NCBI RefSeq assembly: GCF_013456555.2
Contig: NZ_CP059154.1
Location: 1,922,001 to 1,986,000 of the forward strand
DNA from: Natrinema zhouii
GTDB lineage: Archaea > Halobacteriota > Halobacteria > Halobacteriales > Natrialbaceae
Direction of reading: 5' to 3'
DNA: 64,000 bases
Below the pieces are notes generated by a model that worked only from the letters and a program-made list of their open reading frames with translations, was not told the DNA's origin and did not search any database. Within the stretch, counting starts at the first letter, position 1. Each line of letters begins with the position of its first letter. Positions 11,609-20,811 of this stretch are shown in pieces. The translations under genes and the position numbers were made by a program.

Positions 11609-12589
11609 TCAGGACTCGGAGCGCTCCGGACTCGATCGCCGCGCACCGGCTCGCGCTTCCTCGACGCTTTTCCCCTCGCGCAACACGGCGTCGACGAACA
11701 GTTCTCCCGCCTTGTACGACGACCGAACCATCGGGCCGCTCGCGCAGTACAGGAACCCTAACTCGTCCTCGGCGACACGTCGCCACGTCTCGTACTTATC
11801 GGGGTGATCGTAGCGTCGCACCTCGAGGTGATCTCTCGACGGGCGCAGATACTGCCCGAGCGTGACGATGTCGACGCCGCGCTCGCGCAGGTCGGCCAGC
11901 GTCTGGTAGACCTCGTGGTCGTACTCGCCGTGGCCGAGCATGATCGAGGTCTTCGTGTAGATATCGGATTCGCGCTCGATGCACTCGAGCACCGAGAGGC
12001 TCTGTTCGTAGCCCGCGCGCCGATCGCGAACGGGGAACTGCAGGCGCTCGACGGTCTCGACGTTGTGTGCGATTACGTCGGGTTCGGCGTCGATGATCTT
12101 CCGGACGAGTCGCTTCTCGCCCTGGAAGTCCGGGATCAGAACCTCGACGAGGATCCCCGGATGACGGTCCTTGATCTCGCGGATCGTCTCGGCGAAGTGG
12201 CTCGCGCCCTGATCCGGAAGGTCGTCGCGATCGACGCTCGTGAGGACGACGTAGTCCAGCCCGATCTCGGCGATAGCGCTGGCGACGTTCTCGGGTTCGT
12301 CGGGATCGAGCGATTCCATCCCGCCCGTTTTCACGTCGCAGAAGTTACAGGCTCGAGAGCAGCGGTCACCCATCAGCATGAAGGTGGCCGTCCCACCGCC
12401 GGCGTCACCTGATTTCGCGGTTCCGTCAGGGCCGGAGCGACCCGACCAGCACTCGCCCAGATTCGGACAGTTGGCCTCCTCGCAGACGGTGTGCAGGTCG
12501 TGCTCCCGGAGCGTCTCCCGGATGTCCGCGAACTCCTGGCCCGACGGCGGGCGGCTCTTCAGCCAGTCGGGTTTGCGCGCGCGGCTCAT
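11609..12589 (-). CDS. lipA: Lipoyl synthase
   Basis: A 326-residue radical-SAM enzyme that inserts two sulfurs into octanoyl groups on E2 and GcvH proteins. The auxiliary cluster motif CEEANCPNLGEC (CX4CX5C), the radical SAM motif CSRACNFC, and the C-terminal RSSY serine ligand are all present. The start at 12589 (MSRARKPDWLK) is chosen because the 27 residues further upstream have no family similarity. Its position directly upstream of the pdh cluster fits its role in lipoylating PdhC, although 271 bp separate them. Confidence 0.96.
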   Translation of the reverse strand: MSRARKPDWLKSRPPSGQEFADIRETLREHDLHTVCEEANCPNLGECWSGRSGPDGTAKSGDAGGGTATFMLMGDRCSRACNFCDVKTGGMESLDPDEPENVASAIAEIGLDYVVLTSVDRDDLPDQGASHFAETIREIKDRHPGILVEVLIPDFQGEKRLVRKIIDAEPDVIAHNVETVERLQFPVRDRRAGYEQSLSVLECIERESDIYTKTSIMLGHGEYDHEVYQTLADLRERGVDIVTLGQYLRPSRDHLEVRRYDHPDKYETWRRVAEDELGFLYCASGPMVRSSYKAGELFVDAVLREGKSVEEARAGARRSSPERSES

Positions 12590-12907
12590 ATCCCATCGTC
12601 GGGCCGCGCAGTGAAAAACCGTGGTGGTCCCGCGGGTAGTGTCGGAGCGTGATAGCCCAATAGGGGGCATCGGAGCATAGTGATCCGACAGGCCGACAGG
12701 AGACGTCGGCGTGTAGTAGTCGATAGGGACAGCGGAGCGTGATACTCCCCAAGAGGCGACGGATCGGGAAGTCTTGCGGGCGGCGTCGAGCCCCGAACTG
12801 ACGGACGCTGACCCGGTCAGTAAGGTGGATCAAACCGTCTTCGTCGTCACCGGTAACCGATCCGTTCCCCGATAGCTTTACGGAGAAGTGCGGAATAGGC
12901 GCGGCCG
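12590..12907. other. Divergent intergenic region with a degenerate 3-copy motif
   Basis: No coding frame is credible. A motif close to TCGGAGCGTGATAGCCC recurs at about 12641, 12668 and 12731 in the same orientation. The lipA promoter (minus) and the promoter of the gene at 12908 (plus) must also lie here. Confidence 0.4.
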
Positions 12908-13423
12908 ATGGCCTTCGGCTCGACTCCAGACTGGTTTCACATCAGCGACGACGAGAGTATCGTCTGGGAGAGCCGCCCGCATCCGGTCACGATGGGGATC
13001 AGACTGCCAATCGGGATCGGGGTCGCGCTCGCCGGCTTTCTCATTACCGGCTGGAGCGGGACCGACGGCATCGGTCTCCTGACGATACTCGGACTCCTCC
13101 TGATCGTCGTCGGCGTGATCGGCGCATCCGTTCGCTATCTCGTCTGGACGAACACCCGCTACGTCATCACCTCCTCGGAGCTCTACAAGAAACGCGGGAT
13201 CGTCTCGAGGGACGTCACCCAGTTTCGCCTCGAGCGCGTCCAGAACACCAGCCTGCGCCAGTCCGGGATCGGTCGCCTGCTTGGCTACGGCGACCTGACC
13301 GTCTACACCGCCGGCTCCGGCGAACCGGAGCTGACCTTCGAACGCGTCCCCAAACCGGAACGGGCGAGCAGCCGGCTCAGTGACCAACTCGAGTACGTCG
13401 CAACCGACGAGGCCGCTGTCTGA
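12908..13423 (+). CDS. PH domain-containing membrane protein (YdbS/DUF304-like)
   Basis: A 171-residue protein. An N-terminal cytosolic segment (WFHISDDESIVWESRPHP) is followed by two membrane helices at about residues 35-52 and 56-78. A bacterial-type PH domain covers residues 80-165, with the family signature TRYVITSSELYKKRGIVSRDVTQFRLERVQNTS in its expected place. Family members are membrane-attached and of unknown biochemical role. It appears monocistronic. Confidence 0.88.
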   Translation: MAFGSTPDWFHISDDESIVWESRPHPVTMGIRLPIGIGVALAGFLITGWSGTDGIGLLTILGLLLIVVGVIGASVRYLVWTNTRYVITSSELYKKRGIVSRDVTQFRLERVQNTSLRQSGIGRLLGYGDLTVYTAGSGEPELTFERVPKPERASSRLSDQLEYVATDEAAV

Positions 13424-13559
13424 GCGACGACTCGGCGACTCCGGCAGCGACAGTCATCGACTGCACTTCCAGAACGGCGAGCTACTCGAGTAGCCGACGA
13501 CATCCTCGGAACGGCCGGTAACCAAAGCTCATTAGAGCAAGTATCTCATAGAATCCATA

Positions 13560-14159
13560 ATGTCTTCACGGCTGATAACGTCCGAAGAGGGACCGGTATC
13601 GCGTGGCTCGAGCGTTGCGGCGAGTGCGGGACTCGGCGTCTTCGCCGCCGCGCTCGGGTATCTCGTCACGTACCTGCTGATCGGGAGCGAGGTTCGCGAG
13701 GCCGTCGGCGAGGATATCGCCACCTGGAAGGGGGTCGCCTGGTACTTCTACGAGGCCCACATGGTCGATATCAAGGCCAGCAGCCAGGCCGGCTCGTTCA
13801 GCGGAACGCAGATCCTCAACCTCATCGCCGAGTCGAGCAGTTCGAGCGCCGACGTGTTGTACGTGCTTCCGCCGCTCGTGTTGTTCGCAGTCGGTGCGTT
13901 CCTGGCCGTGCGGTGGAACGTTACCGCTCTCGACGAGGCCGTCATCGCCGGTGCGCCGGTGACCATCGGGTACGCCGTGATTATGGGCCTCGGTGCGGTC
14001 GTCGCCGAAACCACCGCCGAATGGTCCGCATTCGGGATCGAAGCCACCAGCACGGTCGCGCCGGCACTCCTGCCCGCGGTCGTGCTCGGCGGCATACTGT
14101 ACCCGCTGATATTCGCTACTGCGGGGGCTGCGATCACCGCCGTCGTCAATACGCGATAG
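13560..14159 (+). CDS. Haloarchaeal transmembrane protein, function unknown
   Basis: A 199-residue protein with about five hydrophobic segments: residues 20-42, 100-120, 130-152, 160-178 and 180-197. A polar loop (about residues 50-95) between the first two contains an acidic patch and a serine run (SSSSS). It resembles conserved haloarchaeal membrane proteins of the DUF7978 kind, but I cannot assign a function. AT-rich sequence about 20-30 bp upstream (ATTAGAGCAAG) may be its promoter. Confidence 0.75.
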   Translation: MSSRLITSEEGPVSRGSSVAASAGLGVFAAALGYLVTYLLIGSEVREAVGEDIATWKGVAWYFYEAHMVDIKASSQAGSFSGTQILNLIAESSSSSADVLYVLPPLVLFAVGAFLAVRWNVTALDEAVIAGAPVTIGYAVIMGLGAVVAETTAEWSAFGIEATSTVAPALLPAVVLGGILYPLIFATAGAAITAVVNTR

Positions 14160-14269
14160 ACACTGCGCTGTGAGGGAGACGTGAAGTGCCACGAGAGTGG
14201 GATTTCGATGGCGACCGTCTTGCGACTCGAAGGAAACGCCTTTGACCCGCCACTCCCCCTTACCGTGTG

Positions 14270-16630
14270 ATGGAGGTCGCCGAGGTTCTCCCCGAATTCG
14301 CCGACGCCTTTGCCTTCGAGGAGTTCAACCGGATGCAACGCGAGGCACTGCCCGCACTGCTCGAGTCCGAGGACAACGTGGTCGCGAGCGCGCCCACGGC
14401 CTCGGGGAAGACGGCGCTCGCGGAACTGGCGATCTGTAAGGCGCTCGCCGACGGCGGCACGGCGCTGTTTATCGCTCCGATGCGAGCGCTGACGAACGAA
14501 AAGGAAGACGACTGGGACCGCTTCGAGGCCCTCGATTACTCGGTGTACGTCGTCACCGGCGAGCGCGACCTGAATCCCCGCCGCGCGCGCCGAGCGGACA
14601 TCCTCGTGATGACCCCCGAGAAACTCGACTCGGCGACCCGCAAACACGACTCTCGACGGTACGACTTCGTCACCGATATCGACGTCTGCGTCATCGACGA
14701 GGTCCACCTGCTGGATGCGGATCGACGGGGATCCGTGCTCGAGGTGACGATTTCTCGTCTCCGGCGGCTCTGTGATCCCCGCATCGTCGCGCTGTCGGCG
14801 ACGATGCCGAACATCGGCGACGTGGCGGCGTGGCTCGATGCGCCCGCGGAGACGACCTTCGAGTTCGGCGAGGAGTACCGGCCCGTCGACCTCAACGCGG
14901 GCGTCAAGACCTACACCCACGGCGACAATTCCTTCGCCGACAAGTACCGCCGACTCTACCGGGCGCTGGATCTCGCGGAACCGCATCTCCGGGAGGACGG
15001 CCAGTCGCTCGTCTTCGTCTCGTCCCGGCAGGACACCGTTCAGGCCACGAAGAAGGCTCGCGACGAGATCGCCGAGCGAGATATTCCGATGGGCGCTCGC
15101 GGCGACTACGATTTCCATACCGACTCGAAAGAACTCGACGACGCCACGCTCCGCAAGTCGGTGCTCGATGGCGTGGCTTTTCACCACGCCGGACTCTCGA
15201 AGAACGATCGCGACCTCGTCGAGGAGTGGTTCAAGGCGGGACACATCGAACTACTCTTCTCGACCTCGACCCTCGCCTGGGGCGTCAATCTGCCCGCCCG
15301 CTGCGTCGTGATCCGCGATACGAAGTACCACGATCCGCTCGAGGGCGAGGTCGACATGAGCCCCCTCGACGTGCTCCAGATGCTCGGTCGTGCCGGGCGG
15401 CCGGGGTACGACGACATCGGCTACGGCTGGGTGGTCTGCGATTCGGCCGAGGCCGACAAGTACCGCCGACTGCTGCGCGACGGCAAGGAGATCGAGTCCC
15501 GACTGGCCGAGAGCCTCGAGACCCACCTCAACGCCGAGATCGCGATGGGGACGATCACCGATCTCGAGGACGTGATGGACTGGCTCGAGACGACCTTTTA
15601 CTACGTCCGCGGTCAGTCGAAACCAGACGACTACGACTTCCCCAATCTCCGCCAGCGGGTGCGAGACTGCCTCGAGGGGCTGGTCGATCGGGGCTTCGTC
15701 GAGACCGGCGAGGACCTCTCGATCGAGGCGACGGCGCGAGGCGTGTTGACCTCGAAGTACTACCTCCGACTCGATACGGCGGCTCGCTTCGCGGAACTGT
15801 GCGATCGCGTGGGGAGCGAGGGGGACGACGAACTCGAGGCGAGCGACATCCTCGCGGCGGTCGCGACCGCCGAGGAGTTCGACTCGGTGTCGGCCCGTCA
15901 GGACGAACGCGACGCGGTCGACGCGGTGCTCGTGGGGGAGGATACGGAGGACCTCGAGCCGGGTCAGCGGAAGGTGCTCGCGATCCTCCGCAGTGCGGCC
16001 AGCGGCTCGACCCCGTCGGAACTGCGCAGCGACGCGTGGGTCATCCGGCGCAACGCGACGCGGCTCGTCTCGGCGCTCGGAGCCTTCCTCGATCGATTCG
16101 TCGGGCCCCACGCCGCGAACCTCGCGCGGCGGGTCGAGGCCCGCATCGAGAACGGCGTCGCGGAGGACGCGGTCGGGCTGACCGCCATCGACGGCGTCGG
16201 CCCGGGTCGCGCGAGCAAACTCGCGAAAGAGGGGCTGTCGACGCCCGGTGACATCATCGACGCGGGCGTCGAGGGACTCGTCGACGCCGGCCTTTCGGAG
16301 GGCGTCGCCGAGCGCGTCTACGAGGGGGCTCAGTCACTCCCCGCGGTCGAAATCGAGTGGGGACGGTTCCCCGACAGCGTCGCGACGGGCGAGAACGAGG
16401 TCTGCGAGGTCACGGTTCGGAACGTCGGCGAACCCGCCCGCGCCGGCGTCCGGGTGACCGTCAATGGTGTAGAGATGACGAGTACGAACCCCTACCTGCG
16501 CGACGAAGCAACCGTCCCGGTCGGCGTCTTCGGTGCCGACGCCGAGGAACTCGAGTACACCGTCAGCGTCGCCTTCCCCGAACTCCCGCTGATTCCGATC
16601 GAGGCGAGTCGGACCGTCGGCGTTCGATAG
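14270..16630 (+). CDS. Ski2-like DEAD/DEAH helicase with HhH and a beta-rich C-terminal domain
   Basis: A 786-residue superfamily 2 helicase. Motif I is ASAPTASGKTAL, motif II VIDEVH, motif III LSATMPN, and motif VI LGRAGRPG. RecA-like domains cover about residues 20-420, followed by a winged-helix/ratchet region. A helix-hairpin-helix block (about 625-690) contains IDGVGPGRASKLAKEG. The last 80-90 residues look like an immunoglobulin/CARDB-type beta sandwich (CEVTVRNVGEPARAGVRVTV). A GTG precedes the ATG directly; I used the ATG. It is related to Hel308 but its tail differs, so it is probably a paralogue acting on branched DNA or RNA. Confidence 0.88.
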   Translation: MEVAEVLPEFADAFAFEEFNRMQREALPALLESEDNVVASAPTASGKTALAELAICKALADGGTALFIAPMRALTNEKEDDWDRFEALDYSVYVVTGERDLNPRRARRADILVMTPEKLDSATRKHDSRRYDFVTDIDVCVIDEVHLLDADRRGSVLEVTISRLRRLCDPRIVALSATMPNIGDVAAWLDAPAETTFEFGEEYRPVDLNAGVKTYTHGDNSFADKYRRLYRALDLAEPHLREDGQSLVFVSSRQDTVQATKKARDEIAERDIPMGARGDYDFHTDSKELDDATLRKSVLDGVAFHHAGLSKNDRDLVEEWFKAGHIELLFSTSTLAWGVNLPARCVVIRDTKYHDPLEGEVDMSPLDVLQMLGRAGRPGYDDIGYGWVVCDSAEADKYRRLLRDGKEIESRLAESLETHLNAEIAMGTITDLEDVMDWLETTFYYVRGQSKPDDYDFPNLRQRVRDCLEGLVDRGFVETGEDLSIEATARGVLTSKYYLRLDTAARFAELCDRVGSEGDDELEASDILAAVATAEEFDSVSARQDERDAVDAVLVGEDTEDLEPGQRKVLAILRSAASGSTPSELRSDAWVIRRNATRLVSALGAFLDRFVGPHAANLARRVEARIENGVAEDAVGLTAIDGVGPGRASKLAKEGLSTPGDIIDAGVEGLVDAGLSEGVAERVYEGAQSLPAVEIEWGRFPDSVATGENEVCEVTVRNVGEPARAGVRVTVNGVEMTSTNPYLRDEATVPVGVFGADAEELEYTVSVAFPELPLIPIEASRTVGVR

Positions 16631-16720
16631 CGGGGTGAGTGGTGTGGTCGACGTTCGATAGTAAGGACGTTCGACGTTTGATAGCGAGAGAGGCATTCGA
16701 CAGCCACTCGAGCGGTGACG

Positions 16721-17026
16721 CTATTCGCCGGCCGTTCGTTCGTCGAAGTGCGTCTCGCAGAGGACCTGGAAGACCGTTCCGTCGGTCACCTCGTCCCCGC
16801 GGGCGGTTTTCTTCAGCAGTGCGATACCGTACGCGACCTCCGAATCGCAGTCGATACACGTGCTCCGCTCGCCGTAGGTTCCCTCGGTCTTACTTCCCTG
16901 ATTTCGTATTTCCGCACAGTCGCGACAGAGCCACCACTTGTGCTCCGGGTCCGATAACTCGAAGACCCGGTGTGCCATCTTGTGCTGATTGAACTGAACC
17001 GGCGACTCGCAGAAGGCGCAATCCAT
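16721..17026 (-). CDS. Small zinc-ribbon-like protein
   Basis: A 101-residue soluble protein. Cysteine pairs CAFC (near the start), CRDC and CIDC, plus a further Cys near the C-terminus (VLCETHFDE), could bind one or two zinc ions. The start is taken at MDCAFCE (17026), because the eight residues further upstream are not family-like. Conserved haloarchaeal proteins of this kind (DUF7558-like) have no known function. Confidence 0.75.
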   Translation of the reverse strand: MDCAFCESPVQFNQHKMAHRVFELSDPEHKWWLCRDCAEIRNQGSKTEGTYGERSTCIDCDSEVAYGIALLKKTARGDEVTDGTVFQVLCETHFDERTAGE

Positions 17027-17096
17027 ATCGGATCTCGCTGCGAGCAGCCGCATAACGATTCGCCACGTATTGTAAGGGAGACGGCGTTCGGCGGCG

Positions 17097-17753
17097 CTAC
17101 TCCCGCTCCGCCAGCGCGAGGACGCGCTCTCGAAGTTCGGCGGGCGAATCGACGATCTCGTCGGCCGGCGACCGATCGATGTCGCCGTGAGCGGCGATCC
17201 GATACGCGATCACGATCGTCCCGGCTCGAGCGGCCGCCTCGATTCCGTTCGCCGAGTCTTCGACGACGACGCACTCCTCGGCCGGGACGCCGATTTCGTC
17301 CGCCGCGTACTCGAAGACGTCGGGAGCCGGCTTGCTCGCGGCGTCGATATCGTCGGCGCTGATCACGCGGTCGAACGACCCTTCGAGGTCGAACTCCTCG
17401 AGGACCATGCCGATCCAGTCGTGTGGCGACGATGAAACGAGCGCTGTGGGAACGCCGCGGTCGTCCAGTTCGGCGAGGAGGTCGTGGAGTCCGTCGAGCG
17501 CTTCGGCGCGCTCGGTGTAGATCTCCTCGGCGGCCGCGTTGAATCGCTGGATGAACTCCTCGCGGGAGATGGCGGTTCCGTACTCCGCCTCGAGGTAGTC
17601 GTAGATCTCGCGGAAGTTCATCCCGCTCGTCTCGGCGAGGTCGACGTCCTCGTCGGGGACGGCCGCGGGGAAGAGTTCCTCGCGCTCGAAGTCGACCCAG
17701 TAATCTTCGCTGTTGACGAGCACTCCGTCCATATCGAAGAGTACAGCAGTCAT
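17097..17753 (-). CDS. HAD-superfamily hydrolase (phosphoglycolate/beta-phosphoglucomutase-like)
   Basis: A 218-residue HAD phosphatase. Motif I FDMDGVLVNSE carries the nucleophile Asp; motif II is VSSS; the motif III lysine is in SKPAPDVFEYA; motif IV is VVEDSANGIEAA. A helical cap sits between motifs I and II. The substrate is likely a small phosphorylated metabolite; phosphatase and mutase activities cannot be told apart here. Confidence 0.9.
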   Translation of the reverse strand: MTAVLFDMDGVLVNSEDYWVDFEREELFPAAVPDEDVDLAETSGMNFREIYDYLEAEYGTAISREEFIQRFNAAAEEIYTERAEALDGLHDLLAELDDRGVPTALVSSSPHDWIGMVLEEFDLEGSFDRVISADDIDAASKPAPDVFEYAADEIGVPAEECVVVEDSANGIEAAARAGTIVIAYRIAAHGDIDRSPADEIVDSPAELRERVLALAERE

Positions 17754-18000
17754 CTACACCGGGCTATTCGATCGCCCCGTATAGCCGTTTGGCAAGCACC
17801 AGAGGGAGTTGCGAACCGATCCGCTGTTCGAGAACTGATTTCGTCCCGCGGTCCGTGAACGGCCAGTACGACGGTGGGAGAGAAGAGAAATAGAAGCGTA
17901 CGAACGGAGTAGATCGCTCTCCTCGAGTGCAGAGTGGGTAGACCAAGAGCCGATCGCTCGAGCGCCTGCCCGACGGAGCGGGAGCCGACCCGCTCGAGCG

Positions 18001-18459
18001 TTACTCGTAGTAATCCAGTCGTTCCACTACGTCCGCGAACGCGACGTTTTCTTGCACCTGGGTGATTTCGATCCGGACTCGTTCTCCTTTGTCCGTCCCG
18101 GAAACGATGACGACGAATCCGCGTTCGACGCGCGTGATGCCGTCTCCCTGATCGCCGACGTCTTCGATCTCCACTGTTCGGGTTTCGCCCGGTTCGACTG
18201 GCGGTTCCAGCGAGCCGTGTGACTGGGTCGAGCTCCGGCCCGTCGCGGCCTCCGATTCGCGTTCCGTCTCTGCCGCCGAGTCGTGTTCCGCCTCCTCGTT
18301 CGATTCCGTCGAGGGGGACAACACGGCGATTCGGTACGATTGGCCCTCGTCTACATCGCCGAGTCGAAGCTCTCGTTTGGGAACCTCGACGACGTACGAT
18401 TCGTCTCGCTCTTCGACTTGTCCGGAAAACAGACAAAGAAGTCGATCAGATATTTTCAT
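18001..18459 (-). CDS. TRAM domain RNA-binding protein
   Basis: A 152-residue protein. Its N-terminus (residues 1-50, MKISDRLLCLFSGQVEERDE) is typical of haloarchaeal TRAM proteins. An acidic Ser/Glu/Thr linker (about 50-85) follows. The TRAM beta-barrel spans residues 90-148, with EIEDVGDQGDGITRVERGFVVIV and GERVRIEITQVQENVAFA. Such proteins bind RNA and have been proposed to act as cold-shock-like chaperones in archaea. The linker is longer than in the minimal 60-70-residue archaeal TRAM proteins. Confidence 0.9.
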   Translation of the reverse strand: MKISDRLLCLFSGQVEERDESYVVEVPKRELRLGDVDEGQSYRIAVLSPSTESNEEAEHDSAAETERESEAATGRSSTQSHGSLEPPVEPGETRTVEIEDVGDQGDGITRVERGFVVIVSGTDKGERVRIEITQVQENVAFADVVERLDYYE

Positions 18460-18667
18460 TGGATGTATCGTATCTTACGGAGTGGAACCATATGCCCTTG
18501 AGTCTACTGAATACATCGGCTCGGTGGCCAGTCGTTCGGTTTCTCTGTCGTCACCGCGTGTTCGCCACAGCCCTACTAGCGGTGAGTCCACCGGCTACTG
18601 ACCGGCTGCTAACTGGCCGAACCGACGGACGGCGAACTGGTAGAGAGTCCCTCGAGAGAACAGCGTG

Positions 18668-19264
18668 TCAGCCGACGACCTCGCCGCGCCGTTCGTGTTC
18701 CATCTCCGTTTCGACGGCCGTAGCGATCCTCGCACCGAACTCGCGTTCGAGGAGCCACAGCGCCAGGTCGATCCCCGCGGTAACGCCGCCGGCGGTGAGC
18801 ACGTCACCGTCGTCCACCACGCGTGCGCCGACGACGGTCTCGGCGTGCGCCTCGAGGTCATCGATCGCGACCTGATGAGTAGTTACGGGTCGCCCCTCGA
18901 GCAGGCCCGCTTCGGCCAGCACCATCGCACCGGTACAGACCGAGGCGACGGTCACACCGGCGGTATAGCGCTCGCCGACTGCCCTCGGCAAGCGACCGTC
19001 CTCGACGACGGCTCGGACACCGCCGTCTTCGGTCGTCCATCCGCCACCGGGGACGAGCAGAAGGTCCGGCCGACCGATCGTTCCGTCCGGCTCGACGCGG
19101 AGACCGTGACTCGCCGTCACGAGGCCGGATTGCTCGAGCGTGACCAGTCGCGTCTCGAGCGACGCACCGGCCTGAGCGCCGTTCTGCAACACTTCGTAGG
19201 GACCGATCGCGTCGAGTTCGTCGAAGCCGTCGAACAGGACGATTTCGGCAGTCAGGTCGACCAT
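18668..19264 (-). CDS. DJ-1/PfpI family protein
   Basis: A 198-residue class I glutamine amidotransferase-like protein. The nucleophile elbow is SVCTGAMVLAEAGLL, with Cys as the probable catalytic residue. N-terminal FDGFDELDAIGPYEVL and central LLVPGGG are characteristic of the isocyanide-hydratase/AraC-N-terminal branch. There is no DNA-binding domain. Substrate unknown. Confidence 0.88.
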   Translation of the reverse strand: MVDLTAEIVLFDGFDELDAIGPYEVLQNGAQAGASLETRLVTLEQSGLVTASHGLRVEPDGTIGRPDLLLVPGGGWTTEDGGVRAVVEDGRLPRAVGERYTAGVTVASVCTGAMVLAEAGLLEGRPVTTHQVAIDDLEAHAETVVGARVVDDGDVLTAGGVTAGIDLALWLLEREFGARIATAVETEMEHERRGEVVG

Positions 19265-19542
19265 ATATGGGAGTCGACAGCACGGTAGAAATCCGTTGTG
19301 TCCCCGTCAGAGATTTGCTCGAGTCGGTCGTCCCCGAGTCGGCGCGTTGGGAACGTGCCACCGGTCGCTCTGCCAGAATTCGTCCGCACGTCGTGACCCG
19401 ACCGGCTGTCACCAGTGCGATCCTGTTCGATCCGCATTGAACGGAGGAAAACCCGCGAAAACGTCCTCAAAATGGGCTCAAACGTCCGAAATGCGGGGCC
19501 ACGACATGCCCCCTTCAAGTCGGTCGGACTACCGAGAGTCGG

Positions 19543-20082
19543 ATGCGAACTATGAGACGAACAACGCTCATCGCAGCTGTCTGCGCAGTACTGATCATGG
19601 CGACCGGGTTCGCCGCTGCAGCGCCCGGAAACGCACCTGCGGCAACGGACACGGACGCGGATAGTACCGACGAACGGCACGCGAACGGACACGCAGACGA
19701 ACACGACGACCGAAGCGAGAACGGAGCCGCTGCCGATGGTAACGCGGACGAACGCGACGGACAGGGATCTCCTGTCGACCTCCCTGACCAGGTCCCCGAT
19801 CACGTCTCCGAAATCCACGACCGGATCTCGTCGTTCCTGAGCGGTGCCCTTGAGGGCTCGCTCGGCGACGCGATCAGTGACGTGACACCTAATGACGACG
19901 AGAGCGATGACGCTGACGACAACAACGAAGTCGAGGACACCAACGACGCTGACGGCACTAACGAAGACGACACCACCGATGACGAATCACAGGAAGGTAA
20001 CGACGAGCAGACTGACGATGATGAGCAGATCGACGACGAACGGGATGAGTCGTCCGATACCGACGAACAGGCCGACGCGTAA
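19543..20082 (+). CDS. Secreted, extremely acidic low-complexity protein
   Basis: A 179-residue protein. Residues 1-27 form a signal peptide (RRTTLIAAVCAVLIM, cleavage near AAAAPG). The mature part begins with a His/Asp/Glu-rich segment, then a short amphipathic stretch (VPDHVSEIHDRISSFLSGAL), and ends in about 75 residues of Asp/Glu/Thr/Asn low complexity. The start could instead be the ATG at 19552. A TTCAAG element lies about 28 bp upstream. It heads a group with two small membrane proteins (20093 and 20812). No enzymatic motif is visible; it may be a cell-surface or extracellular structural protein. Confidence 0.7.
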   Translation: MRTMRRTTLIAAVCAVLIMATGFAAAAPGNAPAATDTDADSTDERHANGHADEHDDRSENGAAADGNADERDGQGSPVDLPDQVPDHVSEIHDRISSFLSGALEGSLGDAISDVTPNDDESDDADDNNEVEDTNDADGTNEDDTTDDESQEGNDEQTDDDEQIDDERDESSDTDEQADA

Positions 20083-20092
20083 CTGACTCACC

Positions 20093-20464
20093 ATGCCCGT
20101 ATCAGCATCGATGATAATCGGTCTCGAGGACCGGCTACTGACGTTCGCCGTGAACCTGCTGATCGGCGGGATGGCCCTCCATGTCGGTACCCACGTCGTC
20201 TCGGATACGCGTGAGTACGCCCACGCGGTGCTGACCGCGTTGCTCGGCGCACTGGTCTGGGCGCTCCTCGAGCCAGTCCCGCTACTCGGCGGGCTGCTGG
20301 CGGTCGTCGCGTGGGTCGCGGTCGTCAAGTGGCGCTATCGGCACGGCTGGGTCCGATCCAGCGCGGTCGGTATCGCCGCCTGGGCGGCAGCCGTCGTCGT
20401 CCTCGCGGCCCTCGAGCTGGCCGGTATCGGCTCGGTCTCGACACTCGGTGTCCCGGGTGCCTGA
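20093..20464 (+). CDS. Small four-helix membrane protein, paralogue of the gene at 20812
   Basis: A 123-residue, very hydrophobic protein with four predicted helices. It starts 10 bp after the acidic secreted protein and is probably cotranscribed with it. Aligned with the downstream protein it shares LLGALVWALL...PLLG..LA..AW, W.RY..GW and the C-terminus GVPGA. I know of no function for the family. Confidence 0.8.
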   Translation: MPVSASMIIGLEDRLLTFAVNLLIGGMALHVGTHVVSDTREYAHAVLTALLGALVWALLEPVPLLGGLLAVVAWVAVVKWRYRHGWVRSSAVGIAAWAAAVVVLAALELAGIGSVSTLGVPGA

Positions 20465-20811
20465 ATCGCGTTCCCGCTGACGCTCACCGCCGCCGACCCC
20501 CCTCCACCAAATTCGTCCCCGCTGACGCACCCTCCACCAAACCTGTCCCCGCTGACGCTCTCTTTCGCCGAACCCACCCCGCTAGTGCGTTCCGCTTACG
20601 TCGCTGCGCTTGCTGACGCATTCGAACACGCGGATTCTCGCGTCGGAGACGACCACGAAATACCGATAACGACCGCGATGGCAGTGTTCACGCGATAGCA
20701 GGTCGTGTCCGCTCGAGCGTCAGCGGCGTACTGGTACTCGACAATCGTCAGCGCGCCAGCGTCGGTCCCGGATGGGTCCGTTATAATTATCTGGCCACGG
20801 AATTGGGTTCC
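20465..20811 (+). other. Intergenic region with a 2-copy 30-bp repeat and a clear promoter
   Basis: A 30-bp unit beginning CCCTCCACCAAA and ending CCCCGCTGACGC is repeated in tandem at 20500-20559; degenerate GCTGACGC copies flank it. The rest carries no convincing gene. At 20781-20790 TTATAATTAT lies 27 bp before the next ATG, giving a leaderless transcript. Confidence 0.6.
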
